Origin: Verrucomicrobiota bacterium | GTDB lineage: Bacteria; Verrucomicrobiota; Verrucomicrobiae; Limisphaerales; UBA11358 | Length of the DNA: 64,000 nt | Reading direction: 5' to 3' | Assembly: GCA_014860005.1 (NCBI GenBank) | Contig: JACZKP010000003.1 | Location: 35,415 to 99,414 of the forward strand | Shown here: piece after piece, positions 35,179 to 44,128 of the stretch | How the letters are laid out: each line of letters begins with the position of its first letter | Position numbering within the stretch: the first letter of the stretch is position 1 | Notes under the pieces: model-generated | Database searches by the model: none | What the model was told of the DNA's origin: nothing | Seen by the model: only the letters and a program-made list of their open reading frames with translations | Position numbers and translations under genes: made by a program

Positions 35179-37122
35179 ATGAAAACAAAATGTCTGCGAC
35201 TTCTTCTTGGCATCGGGGTTTCCGCGCTTTCCCTCGCGCAAACATCCGCCGCCCCATTAACCCTTGAACCCGGCGTCACCACGCGCGGAGCACGACCGCA
35301 GTCTTGGGAACTGGATCTGCGCAACAAGACCACATTGCAAGCTGCAACCGAAGCCGCCAAACTCAGTTCGCGGCTCTATGGCCGGGCCGAATCCGGTTTG
35401 AATCTGCCGCTCGTGTTCCGCATAGATTTCCCGACCGTGAAGGTTTTCGCGTTCCAACTCGCCGCCGTGACTTCAGGCGGGAGCGATTTGGTGGTCAGGA
35501 CCAACGGCGACGTGGCAGCCCGGCAGACATGGCCGAGAGCATCGTCCACGCACCGCCCTAATCGCGTGTTCTACGTGCCGCTGGCGGCTGGCGCGGGCGC
35601 GGTCAGTCTGGAAGTGACACAGCCCTCCGGTGTGGTGGTGATTGACCGCTATTTCATCGCGGATTCGGTGGCGCAGTTGCCGCAAACACCACCAGCCCTC
35701 GCGTTCGGTTCGCCCCAGGCGCTGGCAGCAGCACCGGCGCCGGCACCACCTCCCGAAATCCCCGTCACGGGCGGCATTCTCGTCAAGGAAGACGGCTATC
35801 GCGGCATTTGGTATTACAACCAGGCGACCAAGGACGAATACAAATACAAATACAGCGGCGGCATGGCCACGTATCCGCAGCAGCACGAACCCATCGCGAT
35901 TTACTCCAAGGAAGCGGACAAAACATTTTTCGTTTACGGTGGCACGACTGCCCGCAGCGCCGACGATAAACAGGAATTGCTGCACATGATTTCCTACTAC
36001 GATCACAAAACCGGCCAGGTGCCGCGCCCGCGCCTGCTGTTGAACAAGCGCACCTCGGACGCGCACGATAATCCCACGTTGCAGGTGGATGACCGCGGGC
36101 ATCTGTGGATTTTCTCCTCATCGCACGGCACGGGCCGGCCCTCCTACATCCATCGCAGCACTCGGCCTTACGACATTGACGAATTCGAGCGCATTCTCGT
36201 GACGAACTTTTCCTATACGCAACCGTGGCACGTTCCCGGTCAGGGCTTCCTGTTCCTGCACACGCGCTACAGCGGCGGCAAATCGCTAGGCATTGACGCT
36301 GCGCGCTGCCTGTTCTTCATGACTAGCGCCGACGGCCTGAAGTGGAACGAGCCCCAAATGCTCGCCGGCATCGCTGCGGGCGATTATCAGATCAGTTGGC
36401 GCCATGGCAAACGTGTGGCCACCGCTTTTGATTTTCACCCGCGGCCCGGCGGCTTGAATTACCGCGCCAACATTTACTACGCGGAAACCGAGGACCTTGG
36501 CCGCACCTGGCGTAACGTGCGCGGCGAGCCGTTGAAGCTTCCGCTCACCGCCACCAACAATCCCGCGCTGGCCTACGACTCCCACTCCGAAGGGTTGCTC
36601 GTGTATCTCAAGGACGTGAATTTCGACCGCGATGGCCGGCCCGTGATTTTGTTTCTCACGAGCAAGGGGTTTGAACCCGGCCCGGAGAATGGACCGCGCG
36701 ATTGGCAGACGCTCCGCTGGACCGGCAAGGAATGGGTGCGCCGACCGTTCACCAGCTCCGGCAACAATTACGATCACGGCTCGCTCTACATCGAGCCGGA
36801 CGGCACATGGCGCGTGATCGGGCCGACGGAGCTTGGCCCGCAGCCTTACAATCCCGGCGGCACGATGGTGATGTGGACGAGCCACGACGAAGGCCGGACC
36901 TGGAAACGCGTCAAACAACTCACCCAAGACGAGAAACACAACCACACCTTTGCGCGCCGGCCGCTGAACGCGCATCCCGATTTCTACGCGCTCTGGGCCG
37001 ATGGCCACGGTCGGCAGCCTTCCAAATCGGCGCTCTATTTCACCAACCAACGCGGGGATCACGTGTGGCGGTTGCCGGTCAAAATGAACACCGAATTCGC
37101 CAAGCCCGAAATCGCATGGTGA
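35179..37122 (+). CDS. Exported BNR-repeat protein with N-terminal sandwich domain
   Basis: A 647-residue protein with a signal peptide (LLLGIGVSALSLAQTSAA). Residues about 30-170 form a beta-sandwich (GLNLPLVFRIDFPTVKVFAF, GAVSLEVTQPSGVVVIDRYF), then a BNR_4-type propeller starts at EDGYRGIWYYNQ. Conserved blocks: KYKYSGGMATYPQQH, KTFFVYGGT, DNPTLQVDDRGHLWIFSSSHG, RSTRPYDIDEFERI, TRYSGG, NFDRDGRPVILFLTSKGFEPGPENGPRDW and PQPYNPGGTMVMWTSHDEGRTWK. Such proteins occur in polysaccharide-degrading loci of this phylum; whether it cleaves or only binds glycans is not known. The next gene encodes a shorter paralog 21 bp downstream. Confidence 0.82.
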   Translation: MKTKCLRLLLGIGVSALSLAQTSAAPLTLEPGVTTRGARPQSWELDLRNKTTLQAATEAAKLSSRLYGRAESGLNLPLVFRIDFPTVKVFAFQLAAVTSGGSDLVVRTNGDVAARQTWPRASSTHRPNRVFYVPLAAGAGAVSLEVTQPSGVVVIDRYFIADSVAQLPQTPPALAFGSPQALAAAPAPAPPPEIPVTGGILVKEDGYRGIWYYNQATKDEYKYKYSGGMATYPQQHEPIAIYSKEADKTFFVYGGTTARSADDKQELLHMISYYDHKTGQVPRPRLLLNKRTSDAHDNPTLQVDDRGHLWIFSSSHGTGRPSYIHRSTRPYDIDEFERILVTNFSYTQPWHVPGQGFLFLHTRYSGGKSLGIDAARCLFFMTSADGLKWNEPQMLAGIAAGDYQISWRHGKRVATAFDFHPRPGGLNYRANIYYAETEDLGRTWRNVRGEPLKLPLTATNNPALAYDSHSEGLLVYLKDVNFDRDGRPVILFLTSKGFEPGPENGPRDWQTLRWTGKEWVRRPFTSSGNNYDHGSLYIEPDGTWRVIGPTELGPQPYNPGGTMVMWTSHDEGRTWKRVKQLTQDEKHNHTFARRPLNAHPDFYALWADGHGRQPSKSALYFTNQRGDHVWRLPVKMNTEFAKPEIAW

Positions 37123-37143
37123 AAACGTCCGGGGATTGAATCT

Positions 37144-38559
37144 ATGAAAATCATTGTCCACTCGACCGCGATTCTGCTGGCAGCCGTCTCCGTCGGATTC
37201 GCCCAGAGCGCAACGCCCGCGGCCAAGGAAGCGAAACCAGCCTTCACCGGCGACAAATCCCGCCCCGATGACGGCTATCGCGGCATCTGGTTCACGCTGG
37301 GCCAGTTCTCCAAGCACGGTGACAAATACTCCGGCGGTCTCGGCACCTACACCGCCAATCACATCCCGCTTGCGGTTTACGCGCCGCAGGTGAACAAGAC
37401 GTTCTTCGTCTATGGCGGCACGATCAAAGACAAGCGCCACCTGCTGATCATGGCTTCGTATTACGATCACGCGAAGAACATCGTGCCGCGGCCTACCATC
37501 CTTCACGACAAACAGGGCGTGAACGATCCGCACGACAACGCGAGCATGACCATTGATGGTCAGGGCCATATCTGGGTGTTCATCAGCGGACGCGCGCGGG
37601 GACGGCCCGGATTCAAGTATCGCAGCGTGCGGCCCTATGACGTTTCAGAATTCGAGTTCATCCAGCAGGAGGAATTCACTTATCCGCAACCGTGGTTCGC
37701 GCCGGGCAAGGGCTTTCTCCATCTGTTCACCAAATACACGCGGGGCCGCGAGTTGTATTGGGAAACCAGCGCCGACGGCATTCACTGGAGTGAACATCAG
37801 AAACTCGCCGGCCTCGAAGGGCATTACCAGGTCAGCGCCGAGCACGAGGGCAAGATCGGCAGCTTCTTCAATCGCCATCCCGGCGGCAGCGTGGACAAAC
37901 GCACCGACCTTTACTATGTCCAGACCACCGACTGGGGAAAAACCTGGACCACCGTGGATGACCGGAAACTTTCCCTGCCACTTTCGCAACCGGACAATCC
38001 GGCGCGTGTGATTGAGTATTCCGCCAAGGGCCGGCTCATGTACACGATTGATCTGCGCTTCGACCGCCACGGCCATCCGGTGTTGCTTTACATCACGTCT
38101 GCCGGCCATCAACCCGGCCCTGAGAACGACCCGCGCGAATGGACGTTGACCAAATGGAACGGCAAAGCGTGGGAAACTCACGTCGTCTGTCGCTCCGATC
38201 ACAATTACGACCTCGGCAGCCTGTTCCTCGGCGACACGGAATGGACAATTCTCGGCCCGACGGAAGTCGGCCCACAACCTTACGGCACGGGCGGCGAAGT
38301 CGCCCTGTGGGTCAGTTCGGATGAAGGCAAGACGTGGTCGAAGCGGAGGCAGGTCACGCGGAACAGCGAATTCAATCACGCCTACGTCCGCCGTCCACTC
38401 AAAGCCAAAGACCCGTTCTACGTTTTCTGGGCGGATGGCAACCCGGACAAACTCAGCGTCTCGCGGATTTACTTCGGCAATTCCACCGGCGACCGTTACT
38501 GGCAGTTGCCGTACGCCATGTCCGGTGAATTCGCCACGCCGGTTGATATGAAGAAATAA
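37144..38559 (+). CDS. Exported BNR-repeat protein, paralog of the upstream gene
   Basis: A 471-residue protein with a signal peptide (HSTAILLAAVSVGFAQSA). It lacks the N-terminal sandwich and consists mainly of the BNR_4-type propeller: DDGYRGIWFTLGQFSKHGDKYSGGLGTY, KTFFVYGGTIKD, NDPHDNASMTIDGQGHIWVF, RSVRPYDVSEFEFI, GLEGHYQVSAEHEG and GPQPYGTGGEVALWVSSDEGKTWSKR. The layout and spacing relative to the previous gene indicate a tandem duplication with domain loss or gain. Both probably act on the same class of surface or plant glycan. They would be co-transcribed. Confidence 0.83.
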   Translation: MKIIVHSTAILLAAVSVGFAQSATPAAKEAKPAFTGDKSRPDDGYRGIWFTLGQFSKHGDKYSGGLGTYTANHIPLAVYAPQVNKTFFVYGGTIKDKRHLLIMASYYDHAKNIVPRPTILHDKQGVNDPHDNASMTIDGQGHIWVFISGRARGRPGFKYRSVRPYDVSEFEFIQQEEFTYPQPWFAPGKGFLHLFTKYTRGRELYWETSADGIHWSEHQKLAGLEGHYQVSAEHEGKIGSFFNRHPGGSVDKRTDLYYVQTTDWGKTWTTVDDRKLSLPLSQPDNPARVIEYSAKGRLMYTIDLRFDRHGHPVLLYITSAGHQPGPENDPREWTLTKWNGKAWETHVVCRSDHNYDLGSLFLGDTEWTILGPTEVGPQPYGTGGEVALWVSSDEGKTWSKRRQVTRNSEFNHAYVRRPLKAKDPFYVFWADGNPDKLSVSRIYFGNSTGDRYWQLPYAMSGEFATPVDMKK

Positions 38560-38602
38560 TTGGAGTTTGCGCCGGATGTCTCGGCTTGATGGTATGGCAG
38601 GA

Positions 38603-39088
38603 TCACGGCGAACGGAGACGATAGAAGCGTTGCGAATTGGTCATCACCTCCGGGTCGGTGAACTGAAACTGGCCGGGCGAAACTTCTGTAACCCCTCCAA
38701 GCGCCGTCCAGTTGCTCAAGGGAACCGAAACGTTGGTTGTTGCCAGCAAACCGAGCAGCGCGCCTACGCTGTTGGCGAAGGAGAATTGGAAAGCGCCATT
38801 GGTCAATCTTTGCGCATCGGTCAACGTGGTCGCGGTTGGAACGGGGACACTGATGTTGACGATGCTGCTGGTGCTGGGAATGCCGTTGACGAATACCGTC
38901 GCCAGAGCATAGCCGGGTGGGAAATTCCAAACAGGCAAGGACGTGAATGAATTCGTGGACCAGTTCGTGGAGAGAAGGAACATGGTTTGGCCGCTCTCGA
39001 CGCTGCGCAGTTGCACCAGTGGATAATCAGTCGAAGACTCTGCCTCCGCGTCGTGGCCGGAATCACTTGTCAGCCGCCGGGGAGGCCT
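38603..39088 (-). pseudogene. Orphan C-terminal fragment of an exported protein
   Basis: The minus-strand frame reads DSGHDAEAESSTDYPLVQLR, then SGQTMFLLSTNWSTNSFTSL and PPGYALATVFVNGIPSTS, ending TNSQRFYRLRSP. This is the end of a kelch/galactose-oxidase-like verrucomicrobial secreted protein together with the shared C-terminal module. A stop lies just upstream (about 39089) and the ACT-domain gene starts on the other strand at 39102, so the catalytic or propeller part is absent. It has no start codon or signal peptide and is best viewed as a relic. Confidence 0.7.
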
Positions 39089-39101
39089 TTAACACTACGC
39101 C

Positions 39102-39620
39102 ATGCAAGTTCTTCTCGTCCTCACGGTGATTGGTAAAGATCGCACCGGCCTGGTGGAATCGGTCGCCCGCGTGGTCGCCGAGCACGGCGGCAACTGGCTG
39201 GAGAGTCGCATGTGCCGGTTGGGTGGAGAATTCGCCGGCATCCTGCGCGTGCAAGTATCGGTCGAACACCGTCCGGCACTGGAACAGGCGCTCGCCACGC
39301 TGCCCGACCTGACCATTGTGGTGCGTTCGGATGAAGCGTTTGTGTCCCTGTCGCCTCCACAGTTCGCGTCACTGGAAGTGGTGGGCCATGATCGTCCCGG
39401 CATCGTGCGGGAGATTTCTCACGCGCTTGCAGCCCAGGGCGTGAATGTGGAGGAACTGTCCACCGAATGTGTCAGCGCGCCGATGTCCGGGGAACTGTTG
39501 TTTCAGGCCCGCGCCAAACTGCTGTTGCCGGCGGATCTGATGGTAAATACCCTGCGCGAATCGCTCGAAAAAGCGGTCACCGGCCTTACGGTAGAAGTCA
39601 CGCCGCTGGAATTGAAATGA
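39102..39620 (+). CDS. ACT-domain protein, GcvR-like
   Basis: A 172-residue protein with two ACT domains: VLLVLTVIGKDRTGLVESVARVVAEHGGNWLESRMC and, after residue 88, SLEVVGHDRPGIVREISHALAAQGVNVEELSTEC. This tandem arrangement matches the glycine cleavage repressor GcvR family, which binds glycine or another amino acid and acts through protein contacts. No gcv genes are nearby, so the regulated process is unknown. It directly follows the divergent C-terminal relic. Confidence 0.82.
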   Translation: MQVLLVLTVIGKDRTGLVESVARVVAEHGGNWLESRMCRLGGEFAGILRVQVSVEHRPALEQALATLPDLTIVVRSDEAFVSLSPPQFASLEVVGHDRPGIVREISHALAAQGVNVEELSTECVSAPMSGELLFQARAKLLLPADLMVNTLRESLEKAVTGLTVEVTPLELK

Positions 39621-39662
39621 TTACTCGGCTGGCCTTGCGCTCGCATCTTCCCATGAACCGGA

Positions 39663-39715
39663 GTGGCACAGGCGTCCCGCCTGTTCGATTCGAACGGGCG
39701 AGACGCCCGTGCCAC
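39663..39715. repeat. Near-perfect 53-bp palindrome (GTGGCACAGGCGTCCCGCC type)
   Basis: Arms of 26 bases (39663-39688 and 39690-39715) differ at three positions, all compatible with G-U pairing. One frame would read GTGVPPV...RRPCHYR, a text I know from intergenic repeats of Planctomycetes and Verrucomicrobia. It lies between the ACT gene and the serine hydrolase; 39621-39790 holds no gene. Confidence 0.75.
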
Positions 39716-39790
39716 TACCGTCGCGGGTCGTCGCCGGTTCAAGGCCCTGATGCGCGTCCAGAATTAAAAGTCGAAGCTTCTCAGCCAAGC

Positions 39791-40903
39791 ATGAAATCTC
39801 ATCACCAAATCAAACTCGTGATCGCCGCCCTGCTCGTGGCGGTTCACTGTGCATTGGCGCAGTCCTCGGAAACGCTGACCGCACTGAAGTCCACCGTCGA
39901 GAGTGCGTTCGCCTCGCTGCAAACGCCCGGACTATCCGTGGCGGTGGGGGTCAGCAACCGGTTGTTCTGGTCCACCGGTTTCGGATATGCGGATCTTGAG
40001 CAGAAGACGCCGGCGGACGCCGGGACAATTTACCGTTATGCCTCGATCTCCAAACCCATCGCGGCCACCGCGGTGATGCAACTGGTGGAGGCCGGCAAGA
40101 TTTCTCTCGATGCGCCGATTCAGCGTTACGTGCCGACCTTCCCCACGAAGTCCGAAGGCGAGATCACCTTGCGGCATCTCCTGACGCACACCTCCGGTAT
40201 CCGGCATTATCAGGGGTTGGAGATGTTGAGCAACAAGCGTTACCACTCCATCGAAGAGGCGCTCGGCATTTTCAAGGACGATCCGCTAAAGTTTCCACCG
40301 GGCACAAAGTACCTCTACTCGTCCTACGCCTTCAACATCGTGGCGGCGGTGGTCGAGGAAGCTGCGGGCAAATCGTTCCGCCTGTATCTGCGGGAGAATA
40401 TCTTCCGGCCCGCCGACATGGCCACGGCCGATCTCGAACATTTGGAGGAACCAGTGAAAAACCGCAGCCGCCAATACGTCCGCCAGGGCGACCGCTTCGT
40501 CCCGGCGCCGGAGGTGGATTTAAGCTGCAAGTGGGCGGGCGGCGGCATGGCGGGCAATGCTGAAGATTTGGTCTGGTTTTGCATGGCGCTCAACGCTGGC
40601 AAACTGCTGGGCGCAGCAGCGCGACAAACGATGTACGAATCAGCAGTGTTGCTGGATGGCAAACGCACGGAGTACGGGCTGGGCTGGCGGACGCAGACGG
40701 ACAAACAGCAACGCCTCTGGGTCGGCCACAGCGGCGGCGCCACCGGGGGCACGACCTACTTTCTGCACAATCCCGAGAACAATGTTGCGGTCGCCTTGCT
40801 GGCCAACGCGCAACAGGCAAAGGGCCTGGGCAACCTGGCTTTGCTGCTTGGCGAAATGATGTTGCCGTCAAAGGAGCAGCCGGCAGCAGGTGGCAGCGAT
40901 TGA
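39791..40903 (+). CDS. Exported serine hydrolase, beta-lactamase class C-like
   Basis: ATG 39791 gives 370 residues with a signal peptide (IKLVIAALLVAVHCALAQS); the frame upstream runs through the palindrome and is excluded. The nucleophile motif is YRYASISKPIAATAVMQLVE (SISK), followed by ITLRHLLTHTSGIRHYQG, KYLYSSYAFNIVAAVVEEAAG (YSSYAFN replaces the usual YxN pattern) and the third-strand motif WVGHSGGATGG. Family members include esterases, D-Ala-D-Ala carboxypeptidases and peptidases; antibiotic hydrolysis cannot be assumed. Confidence 0.87.
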   Translation: MKSHHQIKLVIAALLVAVHCALAQSSETLTALKSTVESAFASLQTPGLSVAVGVSNRLFWSTGFGYADLEQKTPADAGTIYRYASISKPIAATAVMQLVEAGKISLDAPIQRYVPTFPTKSEGEITLRHLLTHTSGIRHYQGLEMLSNKRYHSIEEALGIFKDDPLKFPPGTKYLYSSYAFNIVAAVVEEAAGKSFRLYLRENIFRPADMATADLEHLEEPVKNRSRQYVRQGDRFVPAPEVDLSCKWAGGGMAGNAEDLVWFCMALNAGKLLGAAARQTMYESAVLLDGKRTEYGLGWRTQTDKQQRLWVGHSGGATGGTTYFLHNPENNVAVALLANAQQAKGLGNLALLLGEMMLPSKEQPAAGGSD

Positions 40904-41047
40904 TTCCCTGCCAAAAGCGGCGACTGCCATCGCGACATCGGTTTCTCTCTGCACACCTGCCCACGCTCAAAAAACGCTTTGACGCCGGGTAGGGGGTGGG
41001 TTAGCTATGGTTCGATCACGGAGTTGGAAATAACCAAAGGTACCATT

Positions 41048-41458
41048 ATGAGCATACCAGGAACCACAACGAAGAACACCTTGAACTCGGACGTCGAGAT
41101 CAAGGGCAACCTCAAGTTTTCCGGTGAACTGACGTTGGAAGGCAAGTTGGAAGGCGAAATTCAGACGGACGGATTGCTGAATCTCGGCGACACCGCCGTC
41201 ATTACCGGCAACATCAACGCCCAATCGGTGATCGTTCGCGGCAAGGTCAACGGCAATATCAATGCCAAGGAGAAGATCGAAATCAAGGCCAAGGCCGAGC
41301 TGTTCGGCGACATTCGCGCCACCAAGCTGGTGGTCGAGGAAGGGGTCACCTTCGTGGGCAAAACCGAGGTCAACCCGAACAAGGTGGCGCCAACTCCACC
41401 CCCAGCCCGCCCCAGCGAGCCGAGCAAGCCGGCGGAACCGGCCAAGCCGGTTCGTTGA
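41048..41458 (+). CDS. Bactofilin
   Basis: ATG 41048 (MSIPGTTTKNTLNSDVEIKG) gives 136 residues. The bactofilin core is a short right-handed beta-helix with regular small-hydrophobic repeats: LKFSGELTLEGKLEGEIQTDGLLNLGDTAVITGNINAQSVIVRGKVNGNI and AKAELFGDIRATKLVVEEG. The C-terminal tail is a Pro/Ala/Lys-rich linker (PPPARPSEPSKPAEPAKP). Bactofilins polymerise without nucleotides and scaffold cell-wall or envelope machinery. A second, zinc-ribbon bactofilin gene lies 280 bp downstream. Confidence 0.92.
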   Translation: MSIPGTTTKNTLNSDVEIKGNLKFSGELTLEGKLEGEIQTDGLLNLGDTAVITGNINAQSVIVRGKVNGNINAKEKIEIKAKAELFGDIRATKLVVEEGVTFVGKTEVNPNKVAPTPPPARPSEPSKPAEPAKPVR

Positions 41459-41604
41459 CCCGGTCGGAATTCCCAGCCAATGCGCGCACGGTGCCTGCAT
41501 CGTGCCGGATCATCATGACCCAGCAGCACGCCGTTTTTTCCTCGCCCGGCCTACCGGGAGGAGCGGATCGGGCAGAGGCGATTCGCTTCCCCAACCGCCA
41601 TGGG

Positions 41605-41672
41605 AGCGCGGCAGCCATGCCGCTTCACCGGCACTGCGCAAGAGAGCGTGGAAGCGGCGCAGACGCTGCGCT
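41605..41672. repeat. Imperfect palindrome between the two bactofilin genes
   Basis: AGCGCGGCAGCCATGCCGCT at 41605 and AAGCGGCGCAGACGCTGCGC near 41652 form outer stems with an internal mismatch block. The 41459-41739 gap contains this element, an upstream CGGCCTACCGGGAGG stretch, and no gene that I can support. Confidence 0.5.
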
Positions 41673-41739
41673 TCGGGGTTCTCGGCGGCAGCGCGCGAAG
41701 CTGGAGTTGTGGAAACTTCCCAGAGCCAGGGACCGCTGA

Positions 41740-42441
41740 ATGTCCGCACTCCGGCAGGACAAAGTGCTGGTGGATTGCCCGCATTGCGGCCACCAGCAGC
41801 GGGAACCGCACGGCGTGTTTTCCACCGTCTGCCAGAAATGCCGTCAGCACATCAGTGTCGAGCAAAGTCTTAAGCCGGCGCGGAAAAGAGCGGCCTGCCC
41901 TGCCGAATTAGCGCCCGCCCAGAAACACGTCACCTGTTTCGACTGTGGCGCGGAACTGGAGGTGGCCATCAGCGCGGAATCCACCATGTGCAAACGGTGC
42001 GGCCGGTACGTGGACCTCAAGGATTATCACATCACCAGCGCCGTCTCCAAAAACTTCAAAACAAAAGGCGCGTTCGTCCTCGAAACCAAGGGCTATGTGT
42101 TCAACACCGAAGCCATTGTGGGTGACGCCGTCCTCAAAGGACGATTCCTGGGCAAACTGGACGCCGAGCGCTCGTTGACGATCTATTCCACCGCCATCAT
42201 CAAGGGCAGTTTCAAGACCGGCAACCTGATTATTCCCGCGGCGAACCATTTTCTTTGGAGCGAACTGCTCACGCTGGGTGGCGCTGAAATCAGCGGTGAA
42301 TTGGTGGCCAACCTGCGCGTGACCGGCACGGTCATTTTCAAATCCACCGCACGGTTCTTTGGTGACGTGGCCGCCCGGAATCTGGTGGTCGAGGCGGGCG
42401 CGGTTGTCGTCGGCAGCCTGCGCATTGGATCAAAACGGTGA
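41740..42441 (+). CDS. Zinc-ribbon bactofilin-like protein
   Basis: A 233-residue protein. The N-terminal 90 residues carry two CxxC...CxxC zinc ribbons (VDCPHCGHQQ with TVCQKCRQHI, and VTCFDCGAEL with TMCKRCGRYV). From residue about 105 a bactofilin-type beta-helix follows: KTKGAFVLETKGYVFNTEAIVGDAVLKGRFLGKLDAERSLTIYSTAIIKGSF and ARFFGDVAARNLVVEAGAVVVGSL. The pairing with a plain bactofilin suggests that the ribbon part recruits a partner to a shared polymer. Confidence 0.82.
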   Translation: MSALRQDKVLVDCPHCGHQQREPHGVFSTVCQKCRQHISVEQSLKPARKRAACPAELAPAQKHVTCFDCGAELEVAISAESTMCKRCGRYVDLKDYHITSAVSKNFKTKGAFVLETKGYVFNTEAIVGDAVLKGRFLGKLDAERSLTIYSTAIIKGSFKTGNLIIPAANHFLWSELLTLGGAEISGELVANLRVTGTVIFKSTARFFGDVAARNLVVEAGAVVVGSLRIGSKR

Positions 42442-42538
42442 GCGCCTGGCCCCACGGCAGTCCAATCCAACGGTGAATCAAAGCTAAAGAATTCTTGTTG
42501 CCCGGCCTGCGTTGGGCTTCCCTGTGGCGTTGTCAATC

Positions 42539-44128
42539 ATGCAAAACATTTCATTGCGCACACTGCTCGGGATGAGCTTGGTTCTGGGGGCGGGAATTTG
42601 CCACGCGGCCGCCGCCGATCAACCTCAATGGGGCCACGCCTGGACGCGAAACATGGTTTCGGACGAAAAAGGCCTGCCCGATTCATTCGATCCGAAAACC
42701 GGCAGGAACATCAAATGGGCCGCCAAGCTCGGCACCGAGACACATTCCACACCGATCATTGCCGGGGGCCGGGTTTACATCGGCACCAACAACGGTGAAC
42801 CGCGCGATCCCAAGCATCAGGGCGACCGCGGCGTGCTGATGTGTTTCGAGGAAAAGACGGGCCGCTTCCTGTGGCAACTCGTTGTACCGAAACGCGAGGA
42901 AGACCCTTACTTCGACTGGCCCAAGAGCGGCATTTCCTCGCCCGCCACCGTCGAAGGCGACCGCGTTTACATCGTCAGCAATCGCGGTGAGGTAATCTGT
43001 CTGGACGCGCGCGGCATGGCCAATGGCAATGACGGTCCGTTCCGGGACGAAGGCGCACGCATGACGGTGTCCACCAATTCCGGCGCGCCGCCCCGCCCCG
43101 TGGCCGGGGCGGAGATCACTCCGCTGCCGCTGGTGCCGCCGCCCGGGGTGGAATTGCTCAAGCCCGGCTCGACGGATGCGGACATCCTCTGGGTGTTCGA
43201 TCTGGTCACCGGCGCGGGCACGTGGCCGCACGACGCCACCCACAGTTCGATTCTGATTCACGGCGATCATCTTTACCTCAACTCCTGCACCGGGGTGGAC
43301 AACACCCACAAGCGCATCCGCAAACCGGACGCCCCCAGCCTGGTGGTGCTCGACAAACACACTGGCCGCCTCATCGCGCGCGACGACGAACGCATTGCGC
43401 CGAACATTTTTCATTGCACCTGGTCGTCACCCTCGCTCGCGGTCGTGGACGGACGGCCTTTGCTCTTTTTCGCCGCCGGCAACGGCGTGGTTTATGCCTT
43501 TGAAACTTTGCGCAAGAATCCACCGCCCGGCGAAGTGCTTACACTGAAGAAGGTGTTTCAGTTCGACTTCGATCCGACCGCGCCCAAGGAGAACGTGCAT
43601 CGCTACAACAGCAATCGTCGCGAAGGTCCGAGCAACATCTACGGCATGCCGGTCTTTCAGCAAGGCCGGCTCTACGTGGCGGGCGGCGGCGACCTCTGGT
43701 GGGGTAAGAATGAAGCGTGGCTCAAGTGTATTGACGCGACGAAGACTGGTGACATTACCACCAGCGGACTCGTCTGGTCTTATCCGCTGGAGAAACACGT
43801 GATGTCCACTGCGGCAGTGCAGGACGGACTGGTGTTCATGGCGGATTGCGGGCGCACGTTCCATTGTGTGGACGCCAAAACGGGCAAGGGACTTTGGACC
43901 CACGAAATCCGGGGCGAAGTCTGGGCCTCGCCCTACATTGCGGACAACAAAGTCTATCTGGGCACGCGCAGCGGAGCGTTCTATGTCTTCGCCGCGAGCC
44001 GGGAGAAAACCGTGCTGGCCGCCTTGGAACTGGGCAATCCCATCAGCGCCACGACCACCGCCGCCAACGGTGTGCTGTACGTCGCCACGATGAGCCAGCT
44101 CTACGCAGTGCAGGCGGAAGAGCGCTGA
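42539..44128 (+). CDS. Exported PQQ-like beta-propeller protein
   Basis: ATG 42539 (MQNISLRTLLGMSLVLGAGI) gives 529 residues with a signal peptide ending CHAAAA. The body is an eight-bladed propeller of the PQQ-dehydrogenase/quinoprotein type: DPKTGRNIKWAAKLGTETHSTPIIAGGRVYIGTNNG, EKTGRFLWQLVVPK, GDRVYIVSNRGEVICLDARG, HGDHLYLNSCTG and TGKGLWTHEIRGEVWASPYIADNKVYLGTRSG. No membrane-type dehydrogenase heme domain is seen, so it may bind rather than oxidise a substrate. Confidence 0.88.
   Translation: MQNISLRTLLGMSLVLGAGICHAAAADQPQWGHAWTRNMVSDEKGLPDSFDPKTGRNIKWAAKLGTETHSTPIIAGGRVYIGTNNGEPRDPKHQGDRGVLMCFEEKTGRFLWQLVVPKREEDPYFDWPKSGISSPATVEGDRVYIVSNRGEVICLDARGMANGNDGPFRDEGARMTVSTNSGAPPRPVAGAEITPLPLVPPPGVELLKPGSTDADILWVFDLVTGAGTWPHDATHSSILIHGDHLYLNSCTGVDNTHKRIRKPDAPSLVVLDKHTGRLIARDDERIAPNIFHCTWSSPSLAVVDGRPLLFFAAGNGVVYAFETLRKNPPPGEVLTLKKVFQFDFDPTAPKENVHRYNSNRREGPSNIYGMPVFQQGRLYVAGGGDLWWGKNEAWLKCIDATKTGDITTSGLVWSYPLEKHVMSTAAVQDGLVFMADCGRTFHCVDAKTGKGLWTHEIRGEVWASPYIADNKVYLGTRSGAFYVFAASREKTVLAALELGNPISATTTAANGVLYVATMSQLYAVQAEER

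Noticed and set aside
39791..40903. Antibiotic-resistance beta-lactamase
   Set aside because: The SxxK family is broad; the YxN motif is altered and the context gives no support for drug hydrolysis.
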